From Capitulum mitella (taxonomy: Eukaryota; Arthropoda; Thecostraca; Pollicipedomorpha; Pollicipedidae): a stretch of DNA of 64,000 bases. This document shows positions 36,101 to 49,700 of the stretch, one piece after another. The stretch spans positions 34,939,293 through 35,003,292 of the forward strand of contig CP099839.1 in assembly GCA_030062745.1 (NCBI GenBank). The letters are read 5' to 3'. The position numbers were made by a program, and so were the translations under genes. How positions within the stretch are numbered: the stretch's first letter is position 1; each line of letters begins with the position of its first letter. A model generated the notes under the pieces. It did no database searches, had not been told where the DNA came from, and worked only from the letters and a program-made list of their open reading frames with translations.

Positions 36101-39100
36101 GGGCTAGACTGGTCAAAGATCATCCGTGGTCACCGAAACAATAAATTTATTATTGAAAGCAGGAACGTTAATCTTTCGACTTGCGCTGATCTCTTTCTGT
36201 GATAAATTGCCACCGAGTTATGGGCATTTGAATCATGCAATGTATGTAAAAACTAGTGACCGTTCATGACCCGCAACTTTGTCCTCAGAGGTCACCGAGG
36301 GTTAAAAACTTGTGATTGGCCAGTCTTCGATAGGCATCAGAAGCGTACTAAATTTCATCAAAATCGAAAGAGGTCGGGTCACTTTTTGTGCGATTTGACG
36401 TGGAATGGCCCAGTAGTTAAAAAATGTCATCATAATGCGCATGTCACTGAAGAAATCAAACCTTTATTTCACATGTGACCCGATTTCCGTCCATCACCCA
36501 AAATTCTCCAACAATTTTACCCGTTTTTCTGGGACGCCAGCGGCCCTGTCTCGTGAGGCGCGTGACATGCGGTCGGAAAGAGCGTAAAGTTCTTTGGGCA
36601 GCGTTTTCAGCTCGTAAAAACGCGCGTCATTTATGATAACAAAACGTTAATGAGCTTTCTGGAACGGAAAATAATATAGATATTCGATTTTAACAGCACA
36701 AAATAAGTAATAGATATGCAACTTAAAAAGTCAAAAGTGCAAAAACCACAACTGCTACCAACGGTCATTGATGAGTTAACCATGTTCAACTCCTTTTTCA
36801 CCGGAAAACTTATTGGCTTTATACCATTGTCGTGGTGGCATGCAGTGACCGGTGATGGCTTCAAAAGAGTTGTAAAAAAAGAAAAACGCATGACGAACTA
36901 TGAATGGCTACGACATTGTTCTCGTAAAGCGCTCAATTTGAACATCTGAAATACTCAGCATCACCGCCCCCATTCACTGACGATGGAGAACACCACCCAT
37001 GTGCCTGCGCGTTAGCCCGTGCCGTCACGTTCATCTGGCGTAGATACATTATTGAGCTGTACCGGTGCGTCGGCAGGTGAGCGTCGCACCAGCTCCGAGT
37101 CGGTAAATGACTCGAGTGTGTCGGCCAGCGGAGTCACTTGGAGCGCGTCCGATTCGTCCGTCGCCAGCTTGAGCTCGGTGCAGCTGGACCAGGTGCCACA
37201 GGACGTCAGCAGCATCATCAGCCGCGTCAGGAGCGACGCTCGAGTCGGCTTCTTCTACATGATCCCATCGATACCGACCAGCGCTGTGGGGCGACATTAC
37301 TACTGCCTCAAGTACATCGTCAACATTTGTAGGAAATGCTGTATGCTCTAGCCATCACCTCATGCACGCTTAAATTTCCTAGCTTTGCATGTATCCCATG
37401 GAATATGTTGGGACTAGTGATATAATTCAAGCATTGTTGTGTCTTCACACCACCACTTCTGCAATGTTTGCTGACTAGGAATTTTGAAACAACATTCGTC
37501 GTATGCTGACGGGGAATATGCAAGCAAGGCTAATTAAAGATGTGTGTATGGGGATGTCTCCCATGTCCCATGTCTCTCATGGGATGTCATTATCATCGCT
37601 CGCTATGGTGGCGTATTGCACTGCGTTTGGACTCAAATGTGATATCACTCTTAAGCCTTTAACTCGAAAGCTCGAGCTCGAAAGGACGAAAGCTCGAAAG
37701 CTCCGTGGCATAGCAAACGGTCTATGCGGCCGCCGAGCTTCCTTGACGTATTATAATCAATGAGTAGACAAGGAGGGAGCAGTGACCTTCCCACTTGAGG
37801 TTGACTGAGACCTCCAGGGGCACTGGAACGGTCGGGGGTCCTGTATGGTCGGGCCTTGCGACGGCCATGAGCCTGAAACAGTCGAGGCCATGGGATTGTC
37901 AGGGACCGTGAATACATCACTGGTCCTTAACTTTCAGGAGCCGTGAGGAAGCCAGGAGCCTGAAACAGTCGGAGGCCTGAGACATCCAGGAACACATTAG
38001 GACACTCCGGGGCCTGAATAATCAGAAGCCATATCATTGTCATTGGTCAAGGGTCATGAAAATGTAATGAGGCTGAAACAACCGGGGGCCATGGGATGTT
38101 CAGATACCATAAGACGACGTAAGGTCCTGAGACACTCAAGGGCTCCGAGATAATCAGGACCCTGAAACTGTCAGGGGCACCGTGAAGGACTCAGGGACCC
38201 TGGGGTAGCCAGGGGCCATGGAAAGGCATGGGTCGTGGGGTGGTCGTGGGCCCTGGGACAGCCGTCGGCCCTGGGATGGTCAGCACGGCCCTGGGACGGT
38301 GACTGGGTCCTAGGGTGCTCAGTGGTCGTGGGACAGTGAGGATTTACTGCCACCAGTCGAATTGGTCTATTCAAAAGTAGCTACTTAGATCCGTCCAAGG
38401 CCATTTGGTCCGTCATTTGAAGTTTTGCCAAGGCGGTGTCGGGCGCTGCATTTCAAAACGTAACATGTTATACATGGAAGTCGGTTTACTGGTGACGCCA
38501 CAATGGCAACCTGCGCGGAATCGTAAAAAAGTTGCGCACGGTTTTACGTAGGAAAACGGGCTTAGGTTCTCCTAATAGTTCAGATGGTAAATCGTCTTTT
38601 TTATTTAGGAAGTTAAACCATTCAGCAACTTCAATCAAAAATTGACGAGACGGATTCATGGTCCCCCTGTTCTATCTTAACATGTGGTATATTTTATCAC
38701 AAGGGAACAACCTCCTGAATGTGCTCCATTGTTTCCTCGCTACCAGCATTTCTTTTCGTTTGCTCACTCAGCGTAGCACGTGTGATCATGTCCCGCAGGG
38801 TGGTGCCATACTCGGCCATTAACCCAGAAGAGTATTTCACAATCAGTCGTCATGGCGTAACACAAGTGCTTAACAAAGAAGCCGAACTGGTACCTCTGGT
38901 CGAATGGGAACGCGACTACCTCATGTTCCTCAAGCTGAGAAAGGTAGGTGTTCTTAGCGCAAGTAGCAGATGGAGCTATTTGTTCGTTAAAAAACATACC
39001 GTCATTCTCGCGCAATAGATACATTTGGAACATATTGCTTGCTTCTATACCGTGCGTACTTCATTCGTTTCAAGTAAGTGTCCGAGCTTTGGCACCAGTC

Positions 39101-40713
39101 AGGTATCAGAGAGAGAGAAAAGAGAGTGAGAAAGAGAGAGCGGGAGGGGAGGCGAGAGGAAAGGACGACAGAGCGAGAGAGGAAACCGAGCGTGTTGCAT
39201 GGTTTCTAATCCCGCTACCGCAATTGTTCGAAAGGTAGAGATTTCACTGTAAACGTCGAAGTGCTGGATGATCTTTATGGTGTAACTCCAGACCGCCGCC
39301 TGATTGGGTAACGCGTCCGTCTGTTTTGGGCCAAATGCTGTCCCCGTTGTGGCACTTGAGCTCGGTGCGTGCCGCACGCCGGGTTATGTTGTCCGACTCT
39401 GTAACTTGGCCACGGAAAATAGTCTCGACAGTTCCCTTCAGCTCGAAAATTCTCAAATCCCAGTTACCAGTCAGACCTGCCCGCCAATTTTGTCTGTTTT
39501 CAGATCCGAACGTTCCACCAGTACCGCATGTGGAAGCAGTTCCGTCAGTGGCAGGTGAACGTGCGATGGTGCAAGTTCCACACGGCTCAGCGCAACCTGT
39601 CCCGTAACCTGTTTATCCTGCAGCCGTGTCTGAGCGCCGCCCTGCTGTCGGTCCGACATCTCTGCAACGCCGTGGCCACAATGGGTGTCGTGCGTGTGGA
39701 TGATGCCATCACGTATACGCTTGATAACGTGAGTTTGCGGCTGAATCTGGGGTTATGTTAGCGTTTTGGCCGCCTGGTATAAGCATTTTTGTTTTCGGGA
39801 AGTGGGAATCACCGGCTCTTGAATCCATTGGCTTAATGGTGTTTTGTGTATTATTCGTTTTGTCACATTTCCAGGTTTTGTTTTCAGTGTTTAAAATGTG
39901 TTTGTGTGTTTGATGGGAACCTCTTCCAAATGCTTGTTTTTGTCGTTTAAAACGCGCACTGGAAAGCGAGCACTTATGTGCCCCCAAACCGTTTTTCCTA
40001 AAAATCTCAAGAACGGGTCGGAACTGGTCGCTGGTACTTTTTGGCATTTATGGTAATTAGATAACTCGTCGAATGACGCGAAAAATAAAAAATCGGTCGT
40101 AACTTTTTGAAGTTTGAAGCATTTGAATTCAAACAAACCTAATAAAAATAGTGTTTGTCGCTGACAAACGGAAACTTTGAGAAAGAAAGGATCTACGTGA
40201 GATTGCCATTTGAACATAGTCAGCCGATATCATTCGGGTATAAGTGATGGATGTAGCAAGACCAAAGCCAGGGTCAGTAAGGGGCAAGATTACCAAAGGT
40301 CACGGTCAACCAACTTGTGAACTGATCCAGATTTCCTTTGTAACATGTCGGTTTGTATGAAATGTACATTGAAAGACCCTATTAAAAAGACATTTGCGCA
40401 CACCGATAAACTTACATATACCAGGGTCAGTGAAGGTCAAGGCCATCAGACGTCAAGATCAACTGTCTTGTGGCCTGGTCCAGATTCGCTTCACAGCATG
40501 TCGATTTGTATGAAATGTGCATTCAGAGACCCTAACAAAAGCACGTTTGCGCTCAGCGATACGCTTACATATACCAGAGTCAGGGTAGGTCAAGGTCATC
40601 AGAGGTCATGGTTAACTACTTTGTGACCTGGCTTAGATTTGCTTTGCAGCATGTCGGTTTGTGTAAAATATGCATTCAGAGACCTTAATAAAAAGACTGG
40701 CACATTGATACGC

Positions 40714-40761
<48 letters not shown>

Positions 40762-43700
40762 ATGTATATATATATATGTATATATATATATACACACATA
40801 CATATATCGTTCTCACATTTTATAGCAATCAAATCGTGTGATTGGTTTCATTATAACGAACTAACTTTCGCGCAAACAGTTGACTCAAAACTGACTCTGG
40901 GTCCAAGGTCATTGATGTCACTTCACTTCTTTTGATCTTGGGTGGGTTAGTAAACGCTAGAAGTGATCAGATATTCCGTTGGTGGCTATCTTCACTGAAA
41001 ATACGCCAAAAATGCGTTTAGCGCCCTTACGTACACCCAAGCTACACCAACATCCCGTGTTGCTCGAAATCTGATCTGCGAAAAATAGCAAATGGCGCCA
41101 TAGGTCAATTAACTGACATGATGTCGGCCCGAAATCCTCAGTCAAAACTTGAAATAAGTTGAAATTGTCGTGTGTCACGCTTAATGCTCAAACACGCACC
41201 CTTTTCCTGTCTCGTTTGAAAACCCCAACGGCTTGGCGTGTACGGGCCGAGAGTGTCCAAAGTTGACCTTTTCCACCCCATTTGACCTTGGCGGAATTGA
41301 CCTAGGGCCGTGACAATTGCAAACTATATGAATCTTTATAGTCCTACCCTACCCATAAAATTCCATGTTTCTAGCTCTTTTTGTTCCTGAGATCGGAGGG
41401 GGCACTTTTGTGCCCCCTTGCAGTGCGCGTTAGCGCGAAACCCTCTTAAAACCCCCGCGTATTAAAAGGCACCCTATTTATCGTTTAAAAGGCACTCTTA
41501 ACCTTTTTCCTTTGGCGTTGTTGAAAGTAAAAGAAAATGTGTACCAAAAGTGGAATTTTTAAGATAAATCTTAAAACTTTGTATGAATGCAAAGGTAAAT
41601 AACTGGGAAAACGTAATAAGACAACATTTCTGTTTATCTTAGGCTATTTCACCAGGTCAGATCAACGTCAAAAGGTCGAAATGTGGTTTAATGTAAATAT
41701 TTTCCACTCCTGTTTTCAAAATGAAGAATCCGGAATGTATTTGACTCAGCAATGTGTCTTCCAGTTGTGTCTGAAGTTTCAGGTTGATGCTAGGTCGGGT
41801 CACGGAGCTAAGACCTAAAATGTCCTCGCGCATACCCTATATCATGACGGCCATAAACAGGACTTTTAGAAATATATTCTGGTTAGATGATTGGCAACGG
41901 CACTGTGAAATGAACCTAAGGCCATTCTGTATAACTGAGCATAATGGAGGCCATTTGGGGTCGAGAACTGTAAACTGACCTGATGAACATGCGACCATGA
42001 CAGCTGCTCTTCTTTTATCCTATGGCGCCGCCTTTGCCAGCATTGTACAAGCATTGCGATAAAAGCAATGTAAATTTGTACTTTTTGAATATAAAACGAC
42101 TTTTCAAAGCTAAAAAATAAAATTTTCGTTTCGGCTGGATAAAAAAATATATATTCCTGCCATTTTCAGGCCCTGTGATCGCCTATCAGTTTTTTCGGAT
42201 GTTTAAACGTATGCACCAAAGAGAATTCCTATCCATTAGCTGTCGGCTCGTATCATTTGCGTCAAAATAATTCCCGGAACATCAAAATTGTTGGATGTCA
42301 GAAATGCCCCGTCCTGAAAATTTGGCCCCTGGTATCCACCCTTCAGCCCTAATCAGTGCTGCGGACGGACTCTGCCCGCCTCTGATTTTTTGCTCGCCAT
42401 TCCCGGGCTTTTGTGAGCTGCTTCACGAAAGTTGGCGACTTTTCCTCAATACGTTTTTGACATGTTGCGACGGAATTTAACAAATTTACCCTCTCCATAG
42501 GCGGTTCCCGGACACGTTTTTAGAAGGCATGCTTGAGAAATACTGCTCTTTCCGGACATCGCACTTCGATGTGGTCAAATGTTATTGATGTCGCTTTTGC
42601 CTTCACGGCTAGTTTAAATGATCGAAGTGTTTGTAATTTGCACGCTTCCAATTACTCTTAAGAAAAATGTTAGTCAGTGGCTGGTCCAGGAGAGTGTAAA
42701 AAGAGGTATTTATATTTCTGATTCCTAAGAATTTATGAATCATTTTACAAATAAAACAATGCTAACCTGTGATGCAGACATCTTTATCCTAATGCACTTA
42801 CATAATTCATCTATATGTAGTTATATATATATATATATATATATACACCTATATATATTCACATCATATACCTATATATACTGTCAGAGTCATCTGCAGG
42901 TATCGTTTTTGCAAATTTCGTCCAATAACACATTAAGTGTGCCTAACTGACATCTGCATCTATGTGCCTGGTTCTATTTGCTCCACGCGTATTACGATCA
43001 AATGCTTTATATTTCAGTGAAGATAATAGAGGCGGTTCAGGGCAAAGAAAAAGGGGCATTCTATTTTTTCGTCTTCCTGAGAAATTATGATTCGATTTAC
43101 GGAATAAGTGACAGATATCAGCGTGTAGTTATTGACCCCTCTTTTTCTGGTACCTGGATCCTCCTATGAGCTTTTGTGATATGTGTATATTGTGGCTTGT
43201 GACACATAAAGAAATGTTTCCCGAGCACAGATTAGCTCGCAACGCCCAAAAATGTCGTGAAATGAATTAACTCTTCTCAAATACGTGTACCCTTTTTAAG
43301 TTCGCTGAATACGCGTATGAATTTTGAAAATCGGTCTTTTCCTAACGCGTGTGGTAGACCTATCAGTTGTCTGTGGAATGACTAATGAAATCGAAGAAAT
43401 CGGTCAAAATGTGGCCAGACAGATGCTATAAGTAAACTCGCCATTGATTCTTTCATTTTGACTCCTCATCCCCTCTTCAGTATTTTCAACATTTCTTCTT
43501 TTTTTGGAAATTTAGACCTTGCTACATACTGTCGAACATCATTATCCGATGTAAAATCGGACTCTAAATGTAAAGATGTAAAATCGGACGGATGGTTTTT
43601 CGGATAGCAGGGGGCAAAATCTGCCCCCCCCCTTCCAGGCACGGCATTGTACCTAGGGGGCAGTAGCACGGAATAGAGTTGAAAGATTTTCAAGACTTCG

Positions 43701-46700
43701 TTTTGCAAAAATGCGTTTTACGTCGTGATTAATAAATTGCCGTTAATTATCAAATCAGAAGGGTAGTTCTCAAGATCTGGGGGGATAAGCCTCATATACG
43801 GGAATGCGTTCTAGCGTTATGGATACGGGGATATGGATAATGCTTCGTCGCTGGACGACCGTATTCGCAAATAACCAAACACAGTAGTAGGTAAAGCGTG
43901 TGAACAAGGTGAGTGAATGCTGTTCTGCTGAACTCGTAGTGTGCAGGCGCCTGTCAACGATAGTAGCCCTAGAACTAGTTAAGGCATGCATGGCATGAAT
44001 CGGACGTCGTGAGCAAGCTGTCGAAGGCTCCATGATATATGACTGGTCGCTGAAATGTAATCAGTGGTAATGACTTAAAATGACCAGTAATTTTATTTTT
44101 CCCTCACTTACAAAGGAATTATGTCAGCATCTGTACATGTGATTTGCGGTAAGGTCTGTCGAGACAAGTTAGAGACCTACGTAAATGCGTTTTCATTTAC
44201 TTTAATATGGTTTAATATCATGGTATCATATGGTACCATAATATGGTTTAAGCCTGGGCGAACCACTGAGTAGGCTTGATACATTTCTGTATCAAGCCTA
44301 CTGTCTGTGTCAGAACTGTAGATGAAAGAAGTGTAACTCTGGAATTGTTTATGAATTACATTCAAACAAGCAAGCAAGCATTCAAAAATCCATTTTCCAT
44401 CGCGTGTACGACTAAATTCACTCGCTTTGCTCGCTGACTTCATCTGGATAAGAATCGTCGAATAACGTATGGCATCATTATTTCACGACGCTAAGAAATA
44501 TATTCGTTTACTTTTGACGGTGATTACCAGGATGTGGTGTTCGACATTGCAGTTAGCCTTTGTTTCAGTTCAGAGAGACGGAATCAGACCAGATGGCTGA
44601 GGTGGAGAGCACCCTGTCCGAGTTTCGTCAGCTAGTGAAGGACATTGTCCGAACGGCCTGCAATACGGCCCTGCTTGAGGCAGGTTTCCCCACGGACGAG
44701 TACATCCAGGACCTGGCCGTAGCCGTCCGCTGCGGTACGTGTCTCAACTTTCACTGGAAGGTCTGCACCACGGCCGCGTGTTCTGGACCTTCCGGTCATC
44801 AGACTTCCTGCATCGCGCTGCACGCTGTACCGTTTTAGAATTTTGAAATGGTTTTAAACCTGAAAGAATTTCCGGGATGTATCCATGTAGGGATCCTAAT
44901 GAGTAGTTTGGATCCTCAGGCAAAACATCCTGCTCCCAAACATTTTCTTCGGTTTCGATGTGGTGCATTTTTGCCTGTCTCTTCATGTACTATGCATGAA
45001 CGAGGCCGCTTTGTTTTCACACTGACTACATATGCCATCTTTCCTTCGTTTGGAAATTAAAGTCCCAATCTTGTGCGCTTGAAAGGCGCCACTGACGAAA
45101 CGTGCTTCTGCGCTGTCTATCAACAGGCCAGACGGTGTGGAAGACGAAGCTGCACCTGGATCCGGAACAGTGTCTGGCCATGTTCAAGGTGGGCGAATAC
45201 TCCCAGCAGATGTCGTTCACCGAGCAGGCCGACAAGCGGCGTCAGTGTCAGAGGCTGACCAGGTGAGACCGGTGCCCTCCGACGCTTGGCCGTTCTTTCG
45301 CCTCTTTGTGTTCTCTTGGTCCTCTGTTTTCGCTGGCTGTCGATTAACCCTATTCCCGGAGGGCTAGACGGTATGGCCGATTCCCGGCAGGGGGGGCGGA
45401 TTCGGCCCCCCCCCTGAGATCTCGAGAACTACTTATCCGATTTCATCGCAACAAACGGCAATCGATTTGCCGTGACGTGAACTACATTTTTATAAAAAGA
45501 AATGTTCAAAATTTTGAATTCTGTGGATACAGGGGGGCAAAAATGTCAAAATGGGGGGTACTTTTGGACTTCTTATAACTCCGTTGTTTATAGACCGATT
45601 TCGATGAAACTGGCATGAATCGAGAGAATATAAATAGGGCTTTTACCATGGGTCCGCAAATCCGAAATTTTGGGAAAATTCATGGGCGTTCACAGGGTTT
45701 TAAAAAAAGGAGGATTAGTTTTCTAACAACTGAATGAACAAAAGAGGCAAACACCATTTTTTGGCTTGTGATAGTCACATTATACTAAATAAGTACAAAT
45801 CACATTACAATGTTTGTATAATGTTAGCATAGGCGGTGCCAGGGACATGAAAAAGGGGGAACTGTCACGGTCACACGTTTCTCAGATCAACTTGTGACCT
45901 TTGACCTTAAATGACCTCCAGTGACCTTGGGGTCACTTGGAATGATCTCGTGTGTATTCAATATTATCTGTCAACGTTTTCAATCATTTGAATTCACTCT
46001 ATTCCAAAAATTACATTTTGCGGCTATTGCGATATAGGGTACGCGCACTGACATTTTAAGTCATAGCTCCGTGACCCGACCTGATATCAAGCTGAAACTT
46101 GGTACACAAGTAGAAGGCACCCTTCTACGTCATATATAATCCGGGTTTGGCATTTAAAAAAACGGTACCGAAATAATTGCGAAAAAAACAAATTTTGACT
46201 TTTGACCTTGACCTGACCTTGTAAAATGACCTCAGATAAACAAAATTACATCTGCACATTGCCCAACTATTTAGCTATACATTCATATAAAGTTTTAAGT
46301 TTTAGCTTTAAAACTCTGTTTTTGGCAGACATTTTCATTTTACCCTCAACATGGCCAAAAATGGTATGAGGTGCCTCCCAAAAACGTTACTTGGCTCCGC
46401 CCCTGAGCAAAATGGAATTTTGAAATTTTGTCACAGCACGAAGAAAGAATAGCTAAGAAAAGTCACCAAGTTTCGTGAAGCTGCGTTAAAAAGCCTGGAA
46501 TTGGCAAGCAAAAAACCTGAGGGGGGGCGGATTCCGCCCCCCCCTGCCGGGAATAGGGTTGGGCCATTGCAACTGTTCGCTACGAATCGCAGACTTTCCT
46601 TTGCCGTTTCATTTCCCACTTAAATACTGGAGGTAAAAATTGAAAGACAGATGTCACAACTGATTTTTTTATCAAGCTGATCCGAATTGTTTGATAGGGT

Positions 46701-49700
46701 GGTGTTGGGGATCGGAACCCATGATAATCGGAGCCTGCTTTAAGGACTCCGACCCCCAAACTCGTTCACACAATTCCAGGAAGCAGCCGATTTGCTGGCA
46801 AAATTTTAGCAATGGACTGCGTCCATTGCATGCATTTTCTAATTTCTCAGTTAAAACCTGGATTTTTAGGAACGTTATTTCAGGCACCATGGCGCGATTT
46901 CCTCCACATGGCTGCTGGAATTGGGAAATTAAAGTTAACGATTTTGTTGTACCTTGAAAAAGTAAGCAGCATTTGGTGAATTTTTGTGCAAGTTTTCGGG
47001 AAGTTGGGCTGCAAAATCGGCGTACGGTTTTTGGACTGTTGTCACGTCACCACTGAATGCGAAAGCCTACTTTCTTTGTTTCCTCCGCTAGGGCGTTGCT
47101 TTGCAATTGGTAACCGGCGCAGTAATTGAATTGAATTTATCAGAGTGCATCGACAGCAAGGCGATGTTATTCTCTTCACTGCTAAGATCGGGGTCCATAT
47201 TGGCAGGTTTATCTACACGATTGACCTGATCCTCATGACATGCAAACACCAGCTGATGAAGAATACCACGCGGTACTTGGAGCAGCAGCTGCTGGCTCGT
47301 GTGGAGCGTATACCGGCCGAGGACGAGCTGGTCATCGAGCTGGACACACCGCCGCCCGGCAAAACACCATCCCAGCTCAAACGGCCACCATCTGGACCCA
47401 ACGTGGACGGTGACGTTAGTGCAGTTGGTCTATACTATTTAGGCAGTGGCATGAACGCACATGTGTTCGTTACAGCCCATGCGAATGCTTCGTTTGGCAT
47501 GCTGTATTGTATCAAATTGGTCACGGCTGTTTTCGGGACATCGGGATGTCTTTCCGATTCAGGTGAGGCACGTCATGTGAACTAAACCCCGTAATGTCAG
47601 CGATGTTTTGTGCATAAGTTTGGGTGTTAAATACATGCGGAATGATAGGTGAAGTCTCGCCACTACATTCGGTGCGGCGCTCTGCGGATATTCTTAAGTC
47701 GCGCTAAAAAAGCCGTTTCAGTCGCGCCGAAATTTTGCACAGCCAGCGGCATTTGCTGAGGACGAAAGGTTGAAGTATATGGAAGCTAGTGACGTAGGAC
47801 GTTTTAAGCAAAATACTCCAAATTTCCGTGCCAGATGCCACAATATACACCAAACTGCAGTTAGGAACGCTGCGATTTGGCTTAAATTAATATCCAAGTA
47901 AAGACTGGGATGTTTTAGAATCATCATTTAATCATTTCATGTTTTCTGTCATAAGGTAAGTTCTGGTAATCATATTTTGCTTGGACGTTTAGGGCATTTA
48001 GTGAGCTTTGCTAATAATATTTTTTTCAGACTTGTATATTGCAACCGCTGGAACTCATCCTTTATTCCTGTTCACAAATGAGCAGCCTCGATTGTTTACA
48101 TTTGGTTTCCGAGAAAGTGTTGCTATGGTTATAGAAGAACCGGCTGCTGTCCTCTCCTGCAGCGTATTAGTCTTGGTGCTTGTTTGGCATCGACAGTGAT
48201 GCTAATATTTGTTACGCAAGGGTTTTCTGCTTATGCCATATTCCATCAGGAAGGTAAACCCTCATTTCAGGCTGTATCCCAAATTAGATGGAAAACCAGT
48301 GTGTCCTTTTGACAGCTCTTCCTAGGTATTGCTACCATCGTAGAAATCTCGTTGTATAACATGGCAAGTTACGAAAAATCGGCCCGCTCGATTTAACATT
48401 TAACTATGGAATCAAGGAGACAAAGCTTGGTACCATGCTATGAAACCCTGTAAAATCACTGTCACAAGTTGTAAGTGGCCTTAAAACTGTGTGAAACGAA
48501 CCTTTACACCTTTCACTTACCAGGGAACAGTGCCCAGAACATGTTCCGATTACGTCATAGTATCGCTGGTGGTGGCCCTGGAGCCCAATTTGACACCCGT
48601 GTACGTATCGTCTGGGAATTTTTAGGTCACTGCCAGTTGGATAGGTCACGGAGCTATGACCACTTTCTGAGGGACATATCACAAAAGAATCTTGAAAAGT
48701 CATCGTACCTGAAACGTTTTAAGCGTTTTACGAGACTTGGTCTTCGTTATTCCTATCTGTGGGTGTCGCCCATGACTTCAGTGACCTCTTAACGTGGGTC
48801 CTCACTTCGATCAAGACCATGTTGAGTCGAAGTCATGAACTGTGGCCACTGACATTTTTAACGCGTTATTGAATTTGGAAGAGTCATAGAGTATTTGGAA
48901 GCTCTGATTTGCAGAACAACAGTGATTCCATTCCCTAATCACCGTTTGGGGACAGCCATGTCGTCGAGAAATCCGTCTGCACGCTTGGTTTTGTTTCGTC
49001 ACGTCAGGTACAATGGGAGTCGTACCCTTGTACTGTCGAAGGTGGCCGAGTGACCAATAGTGCCAGGGTTAAATCTCTGTCGTGGGCGCCTACTGAGTTT
49101 GCTGGAAACGATCCATTTGGAAACATAACAGATTATCGGATGGCGATGAGTTTTTCACCACTTCTGTCAGGAAGTGACAGATGTTTTTACCCTGGGCGAA
49201 TTTCGCCACATTGTGGCTGGTGGTTGCATGGCTGGACGATGGCTGGTTTTGTGCGGTGGACCTGTTTGGGGTGCGTCAACACGTGACGCCGCGGTGTGGT
49301 TGTCTGCAGCAGCAGGGGGCGCCTGCTCCCGAGCCGCCGCCCGAGCCGTCGCCCGAGCCGGCCGATCCCATGGAGGAGCCCGAGGCGCCCATCGAGCCGC
49401 TGTTCGTCACCGAACTGGAGTTCCGAGGCGCCTCGCCTCGCCTGATGCCCGCCATCAAGGACTTTGAGTCGGCCATGGACAAACTACTGCTGGACAGCCG
49501 GGAGATGGTGGAGAACATGGAGAACCTCTTCACCGACGATACGTTTATGTTCATCACTAGGTGAGGGACTTCGTGGCGGGGTTTGCTGACGTGATGGAGA
49601 CGATACTTGAATCACCACGTCACCATGTTGTGCGTAAGTGGTTACATGATACAGTTTCTGATAGTCGCGGTAAGACGTTGGCTGTGGTCGTTTGAGCCGT

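Larger units (their letters stand above)
39951..41429 (+). mobile_element. Family 2 hairpin element, copy B
   Basis: About 1.48 kb in dynein intron 4, with TTAA before (39947-39950) and TTAG after (41430-41433). Inverted termini read CGCGCACTGGAAAG on the left and CGCGCACTGCAAGG from the right. The right end has GGGGGCAC-TTTT-GTGCCCCC, a perfect 8-bp stem (41398-41417). The left end has a decayed version with a TTAT loop. The segment around 40810-40940 matches copy A inverted. Confidence 0.6.

Noticed and set aside
39244-39380. tRNA-like (SINE head) sequence on the minus strand
   Set aside because: GTCTGGAGTTACACC vaguely resembles a B box, but no cloverleaf or clear A box can be drawn.
49036-49110. 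tRNA-like TGGCCGAGTGA segment
   Set aside because: It resembles an A box, and a weak B-box-like GGGTTAAATCT follows, but stems do not pair; no second copy was seen.
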